A stretch of 8,969 bases of DNA from Erysipelotrichaceae bacterium (GTDB lineage Bacteria; Bacillota_I; Bacilli_A; Erysipelotrichales; Erysipelotrichaceae), in assembly GCA_003446295.1 (NCBI GenBank), contig DMBB01000350.1, forward strand, positions 1-8,969. The letters are read 5' to 3'. The notes below the pieces were generated by a model, which was given only the letters and a program-made list of their open reading frames with translations, searched no databases and was not told the origin of the DNA. Both the position numbers and the translations under genes were made by a program. Shown here in pieces: positions 6,235 through 8,969 of this stretch. How positions within the stretch are numbered: position 1 is the stretch's first letter; the number at the start of each line of letters is the position of its first letter.

Positions 6235-6240
6235 CTCCTT
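6235..6240 (-). promoter_or_regulatory. Ribosome binding site that sets the DUF349 start
   Basis: AAGGAG on the minus strand (plus-strand CTCCTT), eleven bases before the ATG at 6223. An in-frame ATG at 6253 lies upstream of this site and has no comparable motif, which argues for the shorter protein. Confidence 0.8.
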
Positions 6241-6526
6241 TTGATATCACCATATATTATTTCACCTAAAACCATTTCAACACAAGATATTTACACTAAT
6301 TTTTTTCAAAGAATTGTAAAATTAAAGCAGATGTTTACATTGCAAAGCATTGTGATGCATAAAGGCCCTTTATTATCAATAAAAGCGATAATTATGCGGA
6401 AACATCAGATATGTGATTTTCCTGCACCGATATGCGCTGTAAAAAAACTGTCCTGCAGGATGATGTTTCTGACAGTATGTATGATCATTGGGCTTTGGCG
6501 ATCTTAAGGCTGAAAGGTGAAACGAA
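6241..6526. other. AT-rich divergent intergenic region with promoter candidates
   Basis: About 300 bases separate the divergent DUF349 and ACT-domain genes. For the minus strand, TTGAAA (6280-6275) lies 15 or 18 bases from TAATAT (6259-6254) or TATATG (6256-6251), a plausible promoter for DUF349. For the plus strand, TTTACA (6334-6339) with CATAAA (6358-6363) at 18 bases is a weak candidate for the ACT gene, which would then have a leader of about 155 bases. A short inverted repeat, TTTATT-ATC-AATAAA (6369-6383), lies just after it and might be an operator. I see no convincing gene here. Confidence 0.4.
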
Positions 6527-6910
6527 ATGAAACTGGAAAAACTGCCGTACAGGCTGTCAGTATGCAGAACTGACAGAATATCCGATATTGATCATGACGA
6601 TGCGTTTTGTTTTATCGGCAGAACGGATGAGGAGATCTCACTGGTATGCCGCACGGAACATGTTCCTGCAGGAGTGAAAGACAGGGAGGATGGCTGGAGG
6701 TGCTTCCGCATTCAGGGCGTTCTGGATTTTTCACTGGTCGGTATCCTGGCAGACCTGTCGCGCATACTGGCAGAGAACATGATCGGTATTTTTGCTGTAT
6801 CGACATTCAATACCGACTATATCCTGGTAAAAGAAGAAAACTTTGACAGGGCAATGGAGGTGCTTGCAGATGCAGGGTATGAGATCCTGAACCGGGAAGT
6901 CTCTGCATGA
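6527..6910 (+). CDS. ACT-domain protein (ACT_7 / CASTOR-like)
   Basis: A 127-residue cytoplasmic protein. Residues ~60-120 form the ACT domain: RIQGVLDFSLVGILADLSRI (61-80), then a helix-to-strand run ending AVSTFNTDYILVKEE, then a final helix with AMEVLADAGYEI. The N-terminal half has the FCFIGRTDEEISLVC stretch (27-41), typical of the two-ACT-like arrangement in the family related to CASTOR-type amino-acid sensors (TDEEIS-VC is a recurring motif). Such proteins are thought to bind amino acids; the ligand here is unknown. Full family length. The start has AAAGG (6513-6517) nine bases upstream. The next gene starts 101 bases later with its own -10 box, so this is probably its own unit. Confidence 0.9.
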   Translation: MKLEKLPYRLSVCRTDRISDIDHDDAFCFIGRTDEEISLVCRTEHVPAGVKDREDGWRCFRIQGVLDFSLVGILADLSRILAENMIGIFAVSTFNTDYILVKEENFDRAMEVLADAGYEILNREVSA

Positions 6911-6975
6911 AACAGATCGTTAGTATATGGTGCATTTTGCGTGCATGCAGGAATGAAGAACGCGGAACTGTATAT

Positions 6976-6981
6976 TATAAT
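6976..6981 (+). promoter_or_regulatory. -10 box (TATAAT) before the zinc-ribbon/TPM operon
   Basis: A consensus TATAAT, 30 bases before the zinc-ribbon start codon and in a run of TATATTATAAT. At the expected spacing the -35 region (ATGAAG around 6953) is poor, so an activator or a weak promoter is possible. Confidence 0.5.
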
Positions 6982-7011
6982 GTAGCTGCAGAAGATGCTT
7001 GAGGAGGTAGT

Positions 7012-8085
7012 ATGACGACGATCAGCGAATACAAATGCCCCAGCTGCGGCGGTCCGCTTGAGTTCAGCAGTGAACAACAGAAACTGTGCTGTCCTTTCTG
7101 CGACAGTGAATACACTGTGGAGGAATTCAATGCAGCGCCGATGCAGACAACAGTCTCGGAAGATGACTCATGGAACGGCGTGATCGAAGCCGGTCAGTGG
7201 GATGACAGTGAACTGGCAGGACTGGCAGAGTATATCTGCCGTTCATGCGGAGGCACGATCCTGACCGACAAAACGACAGCGTCAGCTTCCTGCCCGTACT
7301 GCGGAAATCCCGTAGTGATGAACGACCAGGTCTCCGACGCCCTGAAACCTGAGTATGTGATCCCGTTCAAGCTGAACAAGGATGCGGCGAGGGCTGAGTT
7401 TGAAAAACATCTGGGCGGAAAGAAGCTCCTGCCCAGGGCGTTTACCGAGAACAATCATATCGATGAGATCAAAGGGATCTATGTTCCGTACTGGATCTTT
7501 GATGCGGATGTAGATGCGAAGTTCTCATATGATGCCAAAACAGAGACGAAGCATAAAGAAAATGATGAAGAGGTCACGGAGACAAAAACATATAAGCTGT
7601 TCCGCAAGGGAACGCTTCGCTTTGAAGCGATACCTGTTGATGCCTCAGTCAAGATGCCGGATGATCTGATGGAATCGATCGAACCGTTTGATCTGTCGGA
7701 AGCAGTCGCGTTCAATCCCGGTTATCTTGCCGGATATTCCGCTGACCGCTACAGCATCGGCACGGAAGAGACGCTCGAACGAGCCAGGGAACGTCTGGAA
7801 CGGTCAACAAGAGATGCATTCAAGGATACACTGCGTGACTATGAGGATGTTGAAGAGACATTCTCACTCATCCTTCCTGACATTCAGGCAAGATATGTGC
7901 TTTACCCGGTCTGGATCCTGAATACGGTATGGAATGATAAAACATATACATTTGCGATGAACGGACAGACCGGAAAGTTTGTCGGCGATCTTCCGATCGA
8001 TCAGTCAGCTTACCGGAAATGGTTCGCGGTCTACGGCGCAGGGATCGCGGCAGCTGTATGGCTGCTGGCGAACCTGCTGCATTAA
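7012..8085 (+). CDS. Membrane-anchored double zinc-ribbon protein (TFIIB-type zinc ribbon family)
   Basis: A 357-residue protein. Two zinc ribbons open it: CPSC/CPFC (Cys9, Cys12, Cys27, Cys30) and CRSC/CPYC (Cys76, Cys79, Cys94, Cys97), all eight ligands present. Then follows the long conserved core seen in this Bacillota family, with P-F-K-L-N-K-D-A (about 116-123), a GIYVPYWIFDAD motif (near 156-167), a charged beta-rich segment, FNPGYLAGYSADRY (near 234-247) and a VLYPVWILNTVWND element (near 295-308). It ends in one hydrophobic helix (about 336-356, WFAVYGAGIAAAVWLLANLL). These proteins are sometimes annotated, probably wrongly, as PriA-like because of the zinc ribbons; no helicase motif is present. 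Topology (zinc ribbons inside) is inferred. The start has GAGGAGG (7001-7007). The TPM gene follows after nine bases, as an operon. Confidence 0.9.
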   Translation: MTTISEYKCPSCGGPLEFSSEQQKLCCPFCDSEYTVEEFNAAPMQTTVSEDDSWNGVIEAGQWDDSELAGLAEYICRSCGGTILTDKTTASASCPYCGNPVVMNDQVSDALKPEYVIPFKLNKDAARAEFEKHLGGKKLLPRAFTENNHIDEIKGIYVPYWIFDADVDAKFSYDAKTETKHKENDEEVTETKTYKLFRKGTLRFEAIPVDASVKMPDDLMESIEPFDLSEAVAFNPGYLAGYSADRYSIGTEETLERARERLERSTRDAFKDTLRDYEDVEETFSLILPDIQARYVLYPVWILNTVWNDKTYTFAMNGQTGKFVGDLPIDQSAYRKWFAVYGAGIAAAVWLLANLLH

Positions 8086-8090
8086 GGAGG
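8084..8090 (+). promoter_or_regulatory. Ribosome binding site overlapping the upstream stop codon
   Basis: A perfect AAGGAGG begins inside the TAA stop (8083-8085) of the zinc-ribbon gene. It lies four bases before ATG 8095 and seven before ATG 8098; the latter spacing is the more usual, so the true start may be the second Met. Confidence 0.75.
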
Positions 8091-8094
8091 GCGT

Positions 8095-8969
8095 ATGATG
8101 AAGAACGTATTATTTCCGGCAGTCATATCCCTGATGATGAGCGTGCTGGCTGTACCGGTTTCAGCCCAGGGTGAAGAATTCATACTGGACTACGACGGAT
8201 ATCTGACCGCTGATGAGAAAGCAGATCTGAATCATGATGCGCAGGAGATCCTGCAGGAAACAGGCTATTCGGTGCTTCTGCTGCTTGATGAAACAAATAC
8301 AGGCAGTCTGGCCGATCTTGCGGTCAGTGAATACAATACGCATGCGCCTTCGAAAGACGGCATCATCCTGGCAATCGATTCGGACGAGTATTATGTATAC
8401 GCTGCGGGGAACGCAGCACAGTATGTCGATGATGCGGAGTCTGAACGGATCTGGAATGTATTCGTGTCAGAAGAGACTATCTATGAATGCGCTGATGAAT
8501 ATCTGGACTATGCAGAGGATCTGTTCGATCAGCACAGGATCCCGGCAAACCCCGGTCAGCAAGCCTCGGCAGAACGGATGACGGACTTCACGGGGACGCT
8601 CGACGGATCTCAGCTGACAGCTTTGACTCAGAAAATGGACGCGGTCAGTACAGAACACGGCATTACCGTTGCGGGAGTGCTGACGGATACGCTGGACGGG
8701 CTGGATGCAGAGACGTATGCCGATCAGTTCTTTGATCTCAATGATCTCGGATACGGTCCGACAGACAGCGGCATTCTGCTGCTGGTCAGTGAAGGCGACA
8801 GGGAATTCGCTCTGTCCACAAAGGGAAAAGCGATCGGTGCGTTTACCGAAGCCGGTCAGGAATATCTGATCAAACAGCTGAAGAATGATCTAGGCAAGGG
8901 GAATTATTACGAAGTCTTTGATGCATATACGGACATGGCAGACAGCTTCCTTGTGCAGGCTGAAACCGG
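8095..8969 (+). CDS. Secreted protein with two TPM domains (3' end cut by window)
   Basis: The frame is open from 8095 to the window end, 291 residues visible. A signal peptide is clear: MMKN, a hydrophobic core and PVSA before Gln25. A first TPM-like module (about 29-145) has DYDGYLTADEKADL, a GYSVLLLLDE strand, KDGIILAIDSDEYYVYAAG and a helical end. A second (about 163-290) is more canonical: helix, GITVAGVLTDTL strand, YADQFFDL, DSGILLLVSEGDREFALST, then GKGNYYEVFDAYTDMADSFL. TPM (TPM_phosphatase, YgcG-like) domains act outside the membrane; their enzymatic activity is not certain in general. Most TPM proteins I know have one such module followed by a membrane helix and Gly-rich tail, and that part, if present, lies beyond the window. 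Cotranscribed with the zinc-ribbon gene. Confidence 0.9.
   Translation, partial: MMKNVLFPAVISLMMSVLAVPVSAQGEEFILDYDGYLTADEKADLNHDAQEILQETGYSVLLLLDETNTGSLADLAVSEYNTHAPSKDGIILAIDSDEYYVYAAGNAAQYVDDAESERIWNVFVSEETIYECADEYLDYAEDLFDQHRIPANPGQQASAERMTDFTGTLDGSQLTALTQKMDAVSTEHGITVAGVLTDTLDGLDAETYADQFFDLNDLGYGPTDSGILLLVSEGDREFALSTKGKAIGAFTEAGQEYLIKQLKNDLGKGNYYEVFDAYTDMADSFLVQAET

Noticed and set aside
6241..6507. An 88-codon plus-strand frame from a TTG in the divergent gap
   Set aside because: No ribosome site, AT-rich noncoding character, no recognisable motif, and it covers the likely promoters of both flanking genes.

Overview
The window looks like an ordinary chromosomal stretch from an anaerobic, probably gut-associated Bacillota (Firmicutes). 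Erysipelotrichales- or Lachnospiraceae-like is my guess from the gene families, strong AAGGAG-type ribosome binding sites, sigma-A-like promoters, lipobox lipoproteins and roughly balanced GC with AT-rich intergenic gaps; no marker gene settles the genus. I see no rRNA, tRNA, transposase, integrase, phage gene, CRISPR array or toxin-antitoxin pair.

Layout, left to right. (1) 1-900: the C-terminal part of an ABC-transporter solute-binding protein, cut by the window edge, ending in an LPATA motif, a membrane segment and a basic tail. (2) 975-1721: a monocistronic lipoprotein with two predicted OB-fold-like modules, with its own promoter and two hairpins behind it. (3) 2028-2753: a DUF937 protein with an Ala/Gln-rich C-terminal half, closed by a strong terminator. 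(4) 2852-3853: an unrecognised protein with a C-terminal zinc ribbon. (5) 3925-4562: a MerR-family regulator overlapping by one base a small unrecognised gene. (6) 4563-4855: a convergent intergenic zone rich in hairpins, including terminators for both strands. (7) 4856-6223, minus strand: a protein with DUF349 repeats and an unusual N-terminal domain. (8) 6224-6526: an AT-rich divergent intergenic region. (9) 6527-6910: an ACT-domain protein. (10) 7012-8085 and 8095-8969: a membrane-anchored double zinc-ribbon protein followed nine bases later by a secreted tandem-TPM-domain protein that runs off the window.

How they fit together: most genes appear to be separate transcription units. The two convincing operons are the MerR regulator with its small partner, and the zinc-ribbon/TPM pair, which probably acts at the cell envelope. 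Cell-surface proteins are prominent (solute-binding protein, lipoprotein, zinc-ribbon membrane protein, TPM protein). I did not find a clear new defence or mobile system. The best leads are the sortase-like tail on the solute-binding protein, the MerR/small-protein pair, and the zinc-ribbon/tandem-TPM pair.
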